Shown here piece after piece: positions 1 to 8,656 of a stretch of 64,000 nucleotides of DNA (positions are counted from its first letter, which is position 1; the number at the start of each line of letters is the position of its first letter). Both the position numbers and the translations under genes were made by a program. The stretch covers positions 620,001 to 684,000 of the forward strand of contig AP024676.1 in NCBI GenBank assembly GCA_025998955.1, written 5' to 3'. The notes under the pieces were generated by a model that ran no database searches, was not told the DNA's origin, and saw nothing but the letters and a program-made list of their open reading frames with translations. Source of the DNA: Candidatus Roseilinea sp. (lineage in GTDB: Bacteria; Chloroflexota; Anaerolineae; J036; Brachytrichaceae).

Positions 1-1
1 C

Positions 2-163
2 GATCCTAGCGGCACGGTGCATGCCTCACGCCGTGTCCTGAGCGGCGATCATCCCGAGCAGGCGATGTGGATGAAGTTTGTGGATCCGGGCGAGGCCGAA
101 GGCGAGCACTTCGAGGTTTACGAGCGCACCCTTGACGAGATCGGCGCGCTCGCACCGGCGTAG
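2..163 (+). CDS. C-terminal fragment of an unidentified protein
   Basis: An open frame enters from the left edge and ends at TAG 161-163, giving 53 residues that finish in GALAPA. The fragment is charged (VDPGEAEGEHFEVYERT) and has no motif that I recognise. It is followed by a strong hairpin that separates it from the convergent hydrolase gene. Its function cannot be judged from this piece. Confidence 0.55.
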   Translation, partial: DPSGTVHASRRVLSGDHPEQAMWMKFVDPGEAEGEHFEVYERTLDEIGALAPA

Positions 164-170
164 AGCAGGC

Positions 171-225
171 ATCATTACGAAGGCACAACGAGGATAGGTT
201 CGTGTCTTCCTGCCTTCGTAGTGAT
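171..225. terminator. Convergent stem-loop between two gene ends
   Basis: Arms 171-185 and 211-225 pair over 15 bp with one G-T wobble and a 25-nt loop. It sits between the stop at 163 (plus) and the stop at 230 (minus). There is no clear T-run, so it is a candidate bidirectional transcription end or mRNA-stabilising hairpin rather than a proven intrinsic terminator. Confidence 0.5.
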
Positions 226-229
226 TAGA

Positions 230-1054
230 CTAGCCAACGACACCGGCAAGGAAGTCGCGCACGGCGATCATGTAGCCCGCGAAATTGTCGCGGCGGATGC
301 TATGGCCGGCGTGGGGGATGTGCGCGACGGAGAGCAGCGCGTTGAGCGCTTGTGCCTCCTGTGCCTGCTCCGCCGAGATAATCACGCCGCGTGATGGGTC
401 GCCGGTGATCAACAGCGCCGGCACGCGCAGCGCGCGCACGGCGGTGCGCCAGTCCGGTGTTTCGTGCTCGATGTATTCCAACACGTGGGGGCGCACCTGG
501 CGCTTGGCGACCGACCACGGTTGCAGTTCCGCGTCCGACCAATCGGGGTTGTTGGCACGACCTTTGGCGATGAGTGCATCTTGCGAGAGCTGATGATTGG
601 CCAGCAGATCGGCACGCCACTCGGCGGCGCGTTGCTTGCGCAGTTCCGGCGGTTGCTGCGCGGCATCGAACCAGGCCGGGTCTTCGAAGATCGCAGCGCG
701 GACGAGGTCGGGGTGTTGCGCAGCGACCAGTGTGGCGACCATGCCACCCATCGAGTGCCCCATCACGATAGGCCGGTTCAATTCGAGCGCGCGGATGAGC
801 GCAGCCACGTCGGCGGCATGATCGGCGGCGGCATAGCCGCGCTCCGGCGCGTCGGAGAGGCCGTGCCCACGCGCATCGGGTGCGACGATGTCGAAGGCGT
901 CACCGAGCGCTTCGATCACCGGTGTCCAGCACAGCCCGTTGTCGGTGATACCATGCAAGAGCAGCAGGGTAGGTTGGTCGGCCTTGTGGCGGTAGTAATG
1001 CAGGCGCAGGCCGTTGGCCAAGACAAAATCGGACACCAACCGGCTACCACTCAT
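230..1054 (-). CDS. Alpha/beta-fold hydrolase
   Basis: A 274-residue alpha/beta hydrolase. It shows the oxyanion-side LLLHGITDN, the DARGHGLSD stretch, the nucleophile elbow GHSMGG, a late acid in [10 protein letters not shown] and the catalytic His in HAGHSIRR. This is the pattern of soluble esterases, epoxide hydrolases and lactonases, and the substrate cannot be told. I chose the Met at 1054 (MSGSRL) over a farther-upstream Met because it overlaps the stop of the preceding coiled-coil gene (TAG 1044-1046) by only 11 nt, which suggests translational coupling in a two-gene unit. Confidence 0.85.
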   Translation of the reverse strand: MSGSRLVSDFVLANGLRLHYYRHKADQPTLLLLHGITDNGLCWTPVIEALGDAFDIVAPDARGHGLSDAPERGYAAADHAADVAALIRALELNRPIVMGHSMGGMVATLVAAQHPDLVRAAIFEDPAWFDAAQQPPELRKQRAAEWRADLLANHQLSQDALIAKGRANNPDWSDAELQPWSVAKRQVRPHVLEYIEHETPDWRTAVRALRVPALLITGDPSRGVIISAEQAQEAQALNALLSVAHIPHAGHSIRRDNFAGYMIAVRDFLAGVVG

Positions 1055-1934
1055 AGCTCTGTGCGACGATGATGCCTTGGGCTTTGGCACGGGCCAAAAA
1101 CGCCGGCCGCGCGTAGTGGGTGATCAGCAGCGGCACCACCTCCATTTTCGGCATGGCCTTCCTGACAACCGCCACTTTGTCTGCCAGTTGCGCCAGTGCC
1201 TCCTCCTCCCGCTGCGGATTCGCCAGTTGCAGCTTGGCCTCCCCCACGATCAGCACCTCTTGGCCGTCGCGCTTTGCCCGGCCGAACAGGTTGATCTCTT
1301 CACCCCCGATCTCGGTGCGTACCAGGCGCTCGCTCACGCTCAGGCCATATTTGTCTGCCAGAAACGCCGGCAACATGCGATACGCCTCGTTCTCCAGCGC
1401 GTAGCCGAAGCTGCGCGACAGCCCGCCTAGTTCGGTGCGGGTGTCGTTCAGGCCGCGGGCCAGGATGCGGATTTCGTCGGCCGTTTGCTTCTGTGCCTCG
1501 GCCAGCTCTTCCATGCGCATAGCCAGCGTGTCTACCCGCTGCTCGGTGCGCTTCTGCGCTTCGGCCAGCTCTTCCATACGCACGGCCAGCGTGTCTACCC
1601 GCTGCTCGGTGCACTTCTGCGCCTCGGCCAGCTCTTCCATACGCACGGCCAGCGTGTCTACCCGCTGCTCGGTGCTCTTCTGCGCTTCGGCTAGCTCTTC
1701 GACCCGCTGTTCGGTGCGCTTCTGTGCCTCGGCCAGCTCTTCGACCCGCTGTTCGGTGCGCTTCTGCGCCTCGGCCAGTTCGCGCACGATGGCCTTCAGC
1801 TCGTTGAAGTCGCTGGTCTTGACCAGGTCTTGGTAGGCGTCGGTGATGACCTGGGCCAGCACCGACGCTTGCTCCGCTGAAAAGTAAGGCTTGAGTTGGC
1901 GCTCGGTCAATTCGCGCCGTGATTCCAACTGCAC
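1044..1934 (-). CDS. Coiled-coil protein with PD-(D/E)XK nuclease-like C-terminus
   Basis: A 296-residue protein from a GTG start. Residues 1-50 are helical. Residues 52-150 are near-identical repeats based on [14 protein letters not shown] with VDTLAVRM inserts, a long parallel coiled coil. The C-terminal domain carries [11 protein letters not shown] followed by IVGEAKLQL, which fits the E...(D/E)xK core of restriction-like nuclease folds found in DUF3782-type proteins. A TAGAAT hexamer lies 6 nt before the GTG, so the message may be leaderless. The role is unknown; DNA binding or cleavage is inference from the fold resemblance. Confidence 0.7.
   Translation of the reverse strand: MQLESRRELTERQLKPYFSAEQASVLAQVITDAYQDLVKTSDFNELKAIVRELAEAQKRTEQRVEELAEAQKRTEQRVEELAEAQKSTEQRVDTLAVRMEELAEAQKCTEQRVDTLAVRMEELAEAQKRTEQRVDTLAMRMEELAEAQKQTADEIRILARGLNDTRTELGGLSRSFGYALENEAYRMLPAFLADKYGLSVSERLVRTEIGGEEINLFGRAKRDGQEVLIVGEAKLQLANPQREEEALAQLADKVAVVRKAMPKMEVVPLLITHYARPAFLARAKAQGIIVAQSYEW
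1485..1781 (-). repeat. In-frame 42/63-bp tandem repeats encoding the coiled coil
   Basis: Residues 52-150 of the coiled-coil protein are encoded by direct DNA repeats. Two 42-bp units (14 residues) are followed by three 63-bp units (21 residues, adding VDTLAVRM). The units are highly similar at DNA level and all multiples of 21 bp, so copy-number change would keep both reading frame and heptad phase. Confidence 0.85.
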
Positions 1935-2028
1935 GCGTACATTCTACATGGTATGGTTGCAATGGGTGCTGGCGTTCAGTTGAAGATCGCCGGGCGCATG
2001 TAAAACGGTGGCGTATAACACAGCAACG

Positions 2029-3111
2029 ATGAAAAGGATAACGTGTATTATCGTCATGGCGATTGTCATCGTGGCGTGCGCCGCGCCGCCCCCACGAGCC
2101 ACGTCGCCGGCTCAACCGATCCCTATGGACACACCGACCACCTTCGAAATCCCGGGCCTTTCCTTCGCGCCGCTTGACCCTTTTGAGCAAAATCGCCAGC
2201 TCGGGCGTGGGGTGAATTTGGGCAATGCGCTCGAAGCGCCGCGCGAAGGCGAGTGGGGCATGGTGATACAGGCGGAATTCTTCCCACTCATCCGCACGGC
2301 CGGCTTCGATACCGTGCGCGTGCCGATCCGCTGGTCGGCGCATGCCCTTCGCGAACCCCCTTACACCATCACGCCTGCCTTCTTTCAGCGCGTGGACTGG
2401 GTGATCGAAAACGCGCTGAAGCACGACCTTAATGTAGTAATCAACATGCATCACTACGAGGAACTGTTCCAGGACGTCGGCGGCGAGCGTGAGCGATTCC
2501 TGGCGTTGTGGGATCAGATCGCGGCGCGCTACCGGAATCTGCCGGCTAGGGTGGTGTTCGAGCCACTGAACGAGCCGCACGGCGCGCTCACGGCCGGCCT
2601 GTGGCAGCGCCTGTTCGAGGATGTGCTGGCGGTGATCCGCAAGACGAACCCACAACGCAACGTGATCTTCACCGGCGCAAATTGGGGCGGGCCGGATAGC
2701 CTGCAGGGCATGAAGCGCCCCGACGATCCGCATCTCATCGCCACCTTTCATTACTATCTGCCGTTCGCGTTCACCCACCAAGGTGCAGAGTGGGTGGATG
2801 GCAGCAACGCCTGGATCGGCACGACGTGGAAGGGCGACGGGAATCAGAAGGCCAAGGTGGACTGGGATCTCGATCAGGTGGCGCGCTGGGCGAAGGACAA
2901 CCACATCCCGCTGTGGATGGGCGAGTTCGGCAGCTATGGCAAATACGCCGATATCGAATCGCGCGAACGATGGACGCGCTACGTCGCGCGGGCGGCTGAG
3001 GCGCGCGACATCTCGTGGGCGTATTGGGAGTTCGGCGCCGGCTTCGGCGTGTATGACCGCGACCGGAAGCAGTGGAACGAGCCGATCTTGAATGCGCTCA
3101 TCCCGAAGTAG
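2029..3111 (+). CDS. GH5-type glycoside hydrolase lipoprotein (cellulase family)
   Basis: A 360-residue secreted hydrolase. It begins with a lipoprotein signal (hydrophobic IIVMAIVIVAC, with Cys after IVA). The mature part shows the GH5 hallmarks: RGVNLGNALE near the N-terminus, RVPIRW, the acid/base Glu in LNEPHG (about residue 182) and the nucleophile Glu in WMGEFGSYG (about residue 299). Family members retain configuration and cleave beta-1,4-glucans, mannans or related polymers; specificity is not visible. I chose the Met at 2029 because the signal peptide starts there and a TATAAC hexamer lies 9 nt upstream, as in other probably leaderless genes here. Confidence 0.85.
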   Translation: MKRITCIIVMAIVIVACAAPPPRATSPAQPIPMDTPTTFEIPGLSFAPLDPFEQNRQLGRGVNLGNALEAPREGEWGMVIQAEFFPLIRTAGFDTVRVPIRWSAHALREPPYTITPAFFQRVDWVIENALKHDLNVVINMHHYEELFQDVGGERERFLALWDQIAARYRNLPARVVFEPLNEPHGALTAGLWQRLFEDVLAVIRKTNPQRNVIFTGANWGGPDSLQGMKRPDDPHLIATFHYYLPFAFTHQGAEWVDGSNAWIGTTWKGDGNQKAKVDWDLDQVARWAKDNHIPLWMGEFGSYGKYADIESRERWTRYVARAAEARDISWAYWEFGAGFGVYDRDRKQWNEPILNALIPK

Positions 3112-3127
3112 CTCGCTGCTGCGCCGA

Positions 3128-3145
3128 CATGAAGCCTGCGCCTAC
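3128..3145 (+). repeat. Dispersed 18-bp repeat, copy 1
   Basis: CATGAAGCCTGCGCCTAC occurs here, 17 nt after the GH5 stop, and again identically at 18243-18260, 14 nt after the rmlA stop. An exact 18-mer shared by two non-coding spots is not expected by chance in 64 kb. It may be the conserved core of a small dispersed element. Confidence 0.6.
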
Positions 3146-3166
3146 TGTTTATGTGCTGCGCCGTGC

Positions 3167-3844
3167 TCAGCGATGAAGTGCCGCCTTCGCCGCAGCGACG
3201 AAGGCGCGCACTTTGGCATGGTCCTTCTTGCCGGGGGATGCCTCGACGCCGCTGGCGACGTCCACGCCCCACGGCCGGACCGTGCGAATGACATCGGCTA
3301 CATTGTCGGGCGTGAGGCCGCCGGCGAGCAGCAAGCGGTAGCGTCGGGCCAGGCTTAGCGCCAGCGATGCATCGGCGCGCTGGCCGCTGCCGCCGTAGAG
3401 CGTGGCGTGGTTGGCGTCGAGGAGAAGTTCCGGGAGGTAAGGATGAGCGCTCGACAATTGGGCAAATGTGGCGCCGGCGTCGTCCCACTCGCGGATAGCT
3501 TTGTAGGCGCGACCGCCCATCGCCGCCAGGTCGTCGGGTGACTCTCTGCCGCTCAACTGCGCGAAGTCCAGGCCGACTTCATCCAGCACGCGCAGCATGT
3601 CGGCCGGCGATTCATTGACGAATACGCCGACGCATCTGACTCTCGACTCTCGACTGCCCAATCCCCAATTGCCGGCTTCTACACCCTTGCCTCTGATGCC
3701 GGCGACGATCTCGCGCGCAATTTCCAAAGTCACTGCGCGTGGACTTTTGGGGTAGAAGATGAAGCCGAGCAGGTCTGTGCCCGCGTCAATCGCGCACAGC
3801 GCGTCGTCGAGGTTGGTGATGCCGCAGATTTTGACCACCGTCAT
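3167..3844 (-). CDS. trpF: Phosphoribosylanthranilate isomerase
   Basis: A 225-residue TIM-barrel enzyme that isomerises N-(5-phosphoribosyl)anthranilate to CdRP in tryptophan synthesis. The start VKICGITNLDDA carries the catalytic Cys, followed by GFIFYPKSPR, VGVFVNES, LLLDAN and LLAGGLTPDNV, with DVASGVE for phosphate binding. Length is slightly above the usual 200-210 because residues about 50-68 (GKGVEAGNWGLGSRESRV) are an extra loop, part of it encoded by 7-bp repeats. It stands alone, without other trp genes. A TATAGT hexamer at 3853-3858 lies 8 nt before the ATG, so the mRNA is probably leaderless. Confidence 0.93.
   Translation of the reverse strand: MTVVKICGITNLDDALCAIDAGTDLLGFIFYPKSPRAVTLEIAREIVAGIRGKGVEAGNWGLGSRESRVRCVGVFVNESPADMLRVLDEVGLDFAQLSGRESPDDLAAMGGRAYKAIREWDDAGATFAQLSSAHPYLPELLLDANHATLYGGSGQRADASLALSLARRYRLLLAGGLTPDNVADVIRTVRPWGVDVASGVEASPGKKDHAKVRAFVAAAKAALHR
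3640..3674. repeat. Heptameric repeat run inside trpF
   Basis: Five consecutive 7-bp units, ACTCTCG, ACTCTCG, ACTGCCC, AATCCCC and AATTGCC, fall in the surface-loop insertion of TrpF. They match the style of the intergenic heptad arrays elsewhere in the window. Confidence 0.65.
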
Positions 3845-3884
3845 CCGCGGTAACTATAGCCGATGCTCCCACGCCTGGATTTCG

Positions 3885-3951
3885 GGCTTTAGCCGGTTAC
3901 GAACTCAACCGCGATGTCGCTACTGGTTAGAGCTACGCACCGGCTGAAGCC
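3885..3951. repeat. Inverted repeat upstream of trpF
   Basis: GGCTTTAGCCGGT (3885-3897) faces ACCGGCTGAAGCC (3939-3951), a 13-bp stem with one G-T wobble and a 41-nt loop. It lies in the spacer between the divergently placed trpF start and the end of a small ORF. It could be a small non-autonomous palindromic element or a terminator for the 45-residue gene. Confidence 0.45.
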
Positions 3952-3983
3952 TCGAATCCGAGAGCCGGAATCACACCTGATAA

Positions 3984-4121
3984 CTAGCGTCCATATCGCC
4001 CGTTGCGCCCGAGCGAGGCCAGCCAAGCATGGAAGCCGGACGGCTTCGGCCGGTTCGCAGGCAGCGTGTTCTGCTTCTGCGGTTGGGCTGGCCGATTCTT
4101 GATTTGCTGCTGGTTGCTCAT
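3984..4121 (-). CDS. Small basic protein, 45 residues
   Basis: Starts MSNQQQIKNRPAQP and ends SLGRNGRYGR. It is Gln/Pro/Arg-rich with one hydrophobic patch (FHAWLASLG) and no family that I recognise. The start is supported by a strong ribosome site, AGGAGG centred about 10 nt before the ATG, which is unusual in this window where many genes have none. The product is probably a real small basic protein, perhaps nucleic-acid or ribosome associated, but that is only inference from composition. Confidence 0.55.
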   Translation of the reverse strand: MSNQQQIKNRPAQPQKQNTLPANRPKPSGFHAWLASLGRNGRYGR

Positions 4122-4233
4122 GGATGATCCTCCTGCGCAACAGCGTGCCATGATCAACCGCCCACTTTCCAGTTGAATCGCTGCTGAAAAGATGTCCAAC
4201 TTCGCGTGACGCGTGGGGGGCAGCGCCCCCGGG

Positions 4234-5430
4234 CTAATCGAAGAATCCCTTATCCTCTTCCCTCAAATACTTTTCGGCCTTGTCCACGTTGAACTTCACG
4301 CCCAGGCCGGGGCAGTTGAAGGCTGCCACGTCAATCATGCTATTCTTCACGATGGGATTGGGCAGGCCCTCGATGATCTCGTACCACCAAGTGTGCCGCG
4401 CGTAGGGATATTCCAGCGCGATGTAGTTGTGCGGGAGCGCGGCGGCGCAGTGCACATGTGCCGCCAGGCCGATCACGCCATCAATCGTGCCGTGCGGCGC
4501 GATCAGGATGCCGTGCAGGTCGGCGTATTCGGCCACCCACTTCAGCTCGGCGATGCCCCCGATGTCGGCCGGATCGGGACCGATGATGTTCACCGCTTTG
4601 GTCTCGATCAGTTCGCGGAAGTTCTGACGCAGGTAAATCTGCTCGCCGGTGTGGATCGGCGTCGAGGTGGCGCGTGTGACTTCGCGATACAGGTCGGCCA
4701 TCACGTAGGGCGTGTAGTCGCCGGTGATCATGTCCTCCAGCCACATCAGGTTATAGGGCTCCAGTGCCTTGGCCAGCCGGATGGCGTCGGGCACGGTGAA
4801 GCCGGGGCCGCAGTCCAGCGCCAGGCCGACTTCGTCGCCGGTGACGCTCTTCATCGCCTCGACGCAGGCGATGATGTGCTTGAGGCCCTTCTCGGTGAGC
4901 GGGCCGCGGTTGGGATGAGGTGGGCCGGACTGCAACGTGCCGTAGCTAAAGTTGGGGACTTCCACCGGCATTGGGCTGTGGAAGGCGATGCCTTGCTTGA
5001 TGATCGAGAAGCCTTCGGGGCGGTCTTTCATCTGCTGCATGACCTTGGCGTAGTGCTCGGGCGCGCTGCCGTCCATGCGGAAGCGCACGCCGCCGTTATA
5101 GACGCGCACCTGGTCGCGCACCTTGCCGCCGAGCAGCTTGTAGACCGGCACGCCGGCGGCTTTGCCGGCGATGTCCCACAGCGCAAACTCGATGGCGCTG
5201 ACGGCCGCACCCCATGGTTTGAAGCCGCCCAGGCGGCGAATCTTGAGCATGCAGCGTTCGACGTCGGTCGGGTCTTCGCCGAGCAGATACTTCTTGTAGA
5301 ACAGCACGTAGGGCTTGAGATAGGGCTTGCTATCCTCGGCCTGTCCGAGGCCGTCTATGCCCTCGTCGGTCAAGATGCGTACGACGGGGTTGTCGCCGAT
5401 CACGGCGCAGCGGAGGTCGGTGATCTTCAT
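4234..5430 (-). CDS. Enolase-superfamily sugar-acid dehydratase / racemase
   Basis: A 398-residue mandelate-racemase/muconate-lactonising-type protein. Magnesium ligands are visible in order: Asp in LALDCGPG, Glu in MWLEDM and Glu in IHTGEQI, followed by a His in IAPHGTIDG as the likely general base. The N-terminal capping domain has WDIAGKAAGVPVYKLLGG. These features fit acid-sugar dehydratases of the galactonate/rhamnonate type, but subgroup and substrate are not determined. I chose the start at 5430 (MKITDLRCAVIGD) because the domain begins there; upstream in-frame Met codons encode unrelated sequence. Confidence 0.85.
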   Translation of the reverse strand: MKITDLRCAVIGDNPVVRILTDEGIDGLGQAEDSKPYLKPYVLFYKKYLLGEDPTDVERCMLKIRRLGGFKPWGAAVSAIEFALWDIAGKAAGVPVYKLLGGKVRDQVRVYNGGVRFRMDGSAPEHYAKVMQQMKDRPEGFSIIKQGIAFHSPMPVEVPNFSYGTLQSGPPHPNRGPLTEKGLKHIIACVEAMKSVTGDEVGLALDCGPGFTVPDAIRLAKALEPYNLMWLEDMITGDYTPYVMADLYREVTRATSTPIHTGEQIYLRQNFRELIETKAVNIIGPDPADIGGIAELKWVAEYADLHGILIAPHGTIDGVIGLAAHVHCAAALPHNYIALEYPYARHTWWYEIIEGLPNPIVKNSMIDVAAFNCPGLGVKFNVDKAEKYLREEDKGFFD

Positions 5431-5622
5431 GCGATGGATTGTGCTACGACTCGAGGAAAAGGGGTGCATTTGTGTATAGGGGCAAAATTTGCATGGTCGG
5501 GCGCGGACTCCGTTCCGCACCCATACGTGCCGCGAATGGGGCAGCGCGCGCTCTAGCTAATACATCCGCCCCCGTTGGCGAATGCACCCCATCCTCGCTA
5601 CTGGCCGGCTAAAATAGAACAT

Positions 5623-7536
5623 ATGTCCGTGCCCGAACATCTCGAGGCGACCGTCAAGAATCTGCCGATGCTGCCGGGTTGTTATCTCTTCTACGACAGC
5701 CGGGGCGAGGTGATCTATGTGGGCAAGGCGGTGAACCTGCGCAGCCGCGTGCGCTCTTACTTCAACCCCAATACCTGGGCCGCCTATCCCAAGACCGGCC
5801 GACTGGTGAAGGAGATCGCGCGCATCGAGTTCGTCTTGCGCGGCAGCGAATTGGAAGCGCTGATCCAGGAAGCCGAGCTGATCAAGAAGCATCGCCCACG
5901 CTACAACATCCGGCTCAAGGACGACAAGCGCTATCCCTATCTCAAGGTGACCTGGCAAGACGATTTCCCGACCGTGATGGTCACGCGGCGGATCGAACGC
6001 GATGGCGCGCGCTACTACGGGCCGTATTCCAGCGCCAAAGCCGTGTATGCCACGCGCGATGCGCTGCGTCGCATGTTCCCTTTCCTCAACTGTGACCGCG
6101 TGATCACCGGCCACGACACACGCGCCTGTATGTATTACGACATCAAGCTATGCAGCGGCCCATGCATCGGCGCCATCAGCCGGGCCGAATACCGCGCCAA
6201 CATCCAGCGCCTGTGCGACTTTCTGGAGGGCAAGAGCGAGCAGGTGATCGCCGACGTGCGCGCGCGCATGGAACGCGCGGCAAACGCGTATCAGTTCGAG
6301 AAGGCAGCCGAGTATCGTGATCAACTCCGGGCGCTCGAGCACGTGGTCGAAAAGCAGCGCGTCGTCAGCTCTGCGGGCAGCGATCAGGATGTGATCGCCT
6401 TCGCTCGCGACGAAGGCGAGACGTGTGTGCAAGTGCTGTTCATTCGCGGCGGCAAGTTACTGGGTCAGGAGTACTTCGTGTTGGACGGCGCGGAGGGCGA
6501 AGACGACCAGAGCGTGCTCGATGCCTTCCTCAAGCGCTTCTACGACGAAGCGGCGTATGTGCCGCCGGAGGTACTGCTGCCGGAACAGGTCGAAGAAGCT
6601 AACATCATCGAGAACTGGCTGAAGCAGAAGCGCGGCACCGCGGTGAAGATTCGCACGCCTCAAGCCGACACCGATGCCAGCTTGGTTGAGCTGGCGCGGC
6701 AAAACGCGCAGGAGCAGCTCGCAACGTTGAAGGCGCAATGGCGCGAAGACAGCGTGCGCCAGGAAGCCGTGCTGAAGGAGTTGCAGGAGGCGCTCGACCT
6801 GCCGCGCCTGCCGGTGCGCATCGAGTGCTACGACATCAGCAACACCCAGGGCGCGGCCATCGTCGGCAGCATGGTGGTGTTCGTGCACGGCGTGCCGAAG
6901 AAGAGCGACTATCGCCGATTCAACATCAAAGGCCTTGCCGGCCCGAATGACTTCGAGAGCCTGCGACAGATGCTGCGCCGGCGCTTTCAGCGCTGGAAAG
7001 ATGCTCAAAGCGCACAATCCAACTCGCGAAACGCGATCGAGCGATCCACCGTGGGCCCTCCTATCCCACTGTCTCCAGGTCAGAAGAAAGAAGACCCAAG
7101 CTGGGCGTTGCTGCCCGACCTCGTCATCATTGACGGCGGCAAGGGCCAGCTTGGCATTGCGGTCGAGGTGCTGCGCGAGTTCGACCTGGCGCATATCGTG
7201 CCGGTTGTGTCGCTGGCCAAACAGAAAGAGGAAATCTTCGCGCCCGGCAGGCCGGACGCGATCTGGTTGCCGCGCAACGCGCAGAGCTTCTTTCTGGTGC
7301 AACGTATCCGTGATGAGGCGCATCGCTTCGGCATCACCGGTCACCGCCGGCAGCGCGAGAGGATCGGCCTGGCCTCGCAGCTCGATGCGCTGGAGGGCAT
7401 CGGCCCGGCGCGCCGGAAGAAACTGCTCACGACCTTTGGCTCGATCGAAGCGATCCGAGCGGCAAGCGTAGAAGAGCTGGCGAAAGTGGTGCCGCGCCCT
7501 GTGGCCGAGGCGATCAAGGATGGATTGGGCGAATAA
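5623..7536 (+). CDS. uvrC: UvrABC excision nuclease subunit C
   Basis: A 637-residue nucleotide-excision-repair endonuclease that makes the 3' and 5' incisions around DNA lesions. In order: an N-terminal GIY-YIG domain (GCYLFYDSRG, VIYVGKAVNL), a UVR domain near residues 205-240 (YQFEKAAEYRDQLRAL), the RNase H-like 5' nuclease (IECYDISNTQG, then PDLVIIDGGKGQL) and C-terminal helix-hairpin-helix motifs (LEGIGPARRKKLLTTFG). About 25 residues (roughly 460-486) before the second nuclease strand form a lineage-specific loop. The Met at 5623 is chosen because TAAAAT ends 7 nt before it, suggesting a leaderless start. Confidence 0.95.
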   Translation: MSVPEHLEATVKNLPMLPGCYLFYDSRGEVIYVGKAVNLRSRVRSYFNPNTWAAYPKTGRLVKEIARIEFVLRGSELEALIQEAELIKKHRPRYNIRLKDDKRYPYLKVTWQDDFPTVMVTRRIERDGARYYGPYSSAKAVYATRDALRRMFPFLNCDRVITGHDTRACMYYDIKLCSGPCIGAISRAEYRANIQRLCDFLEGKSEQVIADVRARMERAANAYQFEKAAEYRDQLRALEHVVEKQRVVSSAGSDQDVIAFARDEGETCVQVLFIRGGKLLGQEYFVLDGAEGEDDQSVLDAFLKRFYDEAAYVPPEVLLPEQVEEANIIENWLKQKRGTAVKIRTPQADTDASLVELARQNAQEQLATLKAQWREDSVRQEAVLKELQEALDLPRLPVRIECYDISNTQGAAIVGSMVVFVHGVPKKSDYRRFNIKGLAGPNDFESLRQMLRRRFQRWKDAQSAQSNSRNAIERSTVGPPIPLSPGQKKEDPSWALLPDLVIIDGGKGQLGIAVEVLREFDLAHIVPVVSLAKQKEEIFAPGRPDAIWLPRNAQSFFLVQRIRDEAHRFGITGHRRQRERIGLASQLDALEGIGPARRKKLLTTFGSIEAIRAASVEELAKVVPRPVAEAIKDGLGE

Positions 7537-7567
7537 TGTCAGCACTTTGGTATCATCCATGAGCAGT

Positions 7568-7640
7568 GGGCCTGTAGCTCAGCGGTGAGAGCAGTCGGCT
7601 CATAACCGATTGGTCGCTGGTTCGAATCCAGCCGGGCCCA
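7568..7640 (+). tRNA. tRNA with CAT anticodon (Met or Ile2)
   Basis: 73 nt with acceptor GGGCCTG/CGGGCCC, discriminator A, D arm GCTC-GAGC, anticodon stem GTCGG/CCGAT around loop CTCATAA, and T arm GCTGG-TTCGAAT-CCAGC. Anticodon CAT means elongator tRNA-Met, or tRNA-Ile if the C is modified to lysidine. It is not the initiator, since the first acceptor pair is G-C. CCA is not encoded. Confidence 0.9.
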
Positions 7641-7696
7641 TTCCGGGGCGAGCCGCGATGGCCAATTGAGGCTATGTCGCTCGCCCCTACGAGTCT

Positions 7697-8656
7697 ATGT
7701 CGGTCGTCACGCTTACACAGCGCTTTCTCGCGCCGTCGGAAGAAGCGCCCTATTCGGTTCGCACCGTTTACATTCCACCGGCGCGGCTAGAAGTGCCAAA
7801 TACGCTTATCCAGCAATTCAAAATATCGCCCGAGCGGGCGGAACAGTTACAACGCCGGGCGATAGACGCACGCCAGCCAGGCACGTGGCTGCAGCCGCAT
7901 ACATGGAATGGCGCGGCCGTATTGCTCGTGTGCGGCGCTGGCGACAACCGGCATGCGTTCAAGTGGTTGCTCTTCCGTCGGCTGCTCGAACGCAACATCG
8001 CCGTGCTCACGGTGGATCCGCCCGGACATGGTGAGTTCATGTCCGTGCCGTGCACGGTAGATAACACCCGCCGTGCGGCGCGCGCTGCGCTGGACTGGCT
8101 GTGCCATCAGCCGGGCGTGCGGCGCGTTGGCGCCATCGGCATCAGCTTCGGTGGTAATCAGGTGGCCGATTTGGCAGCGCACGATGAACGCGTGGTCGCG
8201 CTCGTCACCATCTCCACGCCGGTGAAGTTGCCTCCGGTGACCCGCCTGACGATAGCCCGCGAATCGCTCGGGCTGGTGTGCTTGCCACGCAACCTCACTC
8301 TGCTGCGCTACCAGTCGCTGCTTAAGATGTGGGCCGAGTGGCGAAGCATGAACGGCGCATGGTTCGGCGAGAGCTTGTATGACATGATCGCACGCTTCGA
8401 CACGTTAAACGCCGTCCGCGCGATCGGCCCACGCCCCAAGATGTTCGTTCATGGCAAGTGCGACATTGCCGTGCCGCCCGTCAACGCCAAATGGCTATAC
8501 GAGGCGTCCCAGCCGGAGCGCGAGCTACTCCTCGTCTCGCAGGCTACCCATCTCAGTGTTATCCTCTTCGACAGGGAGATAAAGCAAATGGCCGACTGGC
8601 TGGCGGCGAAGCTGGTAACATCCCCAAGCCATGAGCCAATCCGAATCAGTGAATGA
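7697..8656 (+). CDS. Alpha/beta hydrolase
   Basis: A 319-residue soluble alpha/beta hydrolase. It has the oxyanion region LLVCGAGDNRHAF, VDPPGHGEF, the nucleophile elbow GISFGGNQ, an acid in VHGKCDIAVP and a late His in ATHLSVIL. The N-terminal 70 residues form an extra segment before the core. The gene overlaps the following Rieske gene by 26 nt, so the two are probably translated together. No substrate can be assigned. Confidence 0.82.
   Translation: MSVVTLTQRFLAPSEEAPYSVRTVYIPPARLEVPNTLIQQFKISPERAEQLQRRAIDARQPGTWLQPHTWNGAAVLLVCGAGDNRHAFKWLLFRRLLERNIAVLTVDPPGHGEFMSVPCTVDNTRRAARAALDWLCHQPGVRRVGAIGISFGGNQVADLAAHDERVVALVTISTPVKLPPVTRLTIARESLGLVCLPRNLTLLRYQSLLKMWAEWRSMNGAWFGESLYDMIARFDTLNAVRAIGPRPKMFVHGKCDIAVPPVNAKWLYEASQPERELLLVSQATHLSVILFDREIKQMADWLAAKLVTSPSHEPIRISE

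Noticed and set aside
1300-2904. A 534-codon minus-strand open frame across the coiled-coil and GH5 genes
   Set aside because: It covers a different frame of the repeat gene and the antisense of GH5, with Arg-rich repeats that merely mirror the DNA repeats. Both real genes have clear motifs.
4213-5556. A 447-codon open frame on the plus strand opposite the enolase-superfamily gene
   Set aside because: It is the antisense shadow of a gene with full catalytic motifs; its translation is His/Asp/Val-rich low-information sequence typical of GC-rich antisense frames.
7005-7080. Frameshift or intein in uvrC
   Set aside because: The extra segment is about 25 residues and in frame, with intact motifs on both sides; it is better seen as a lineage-specific loop.
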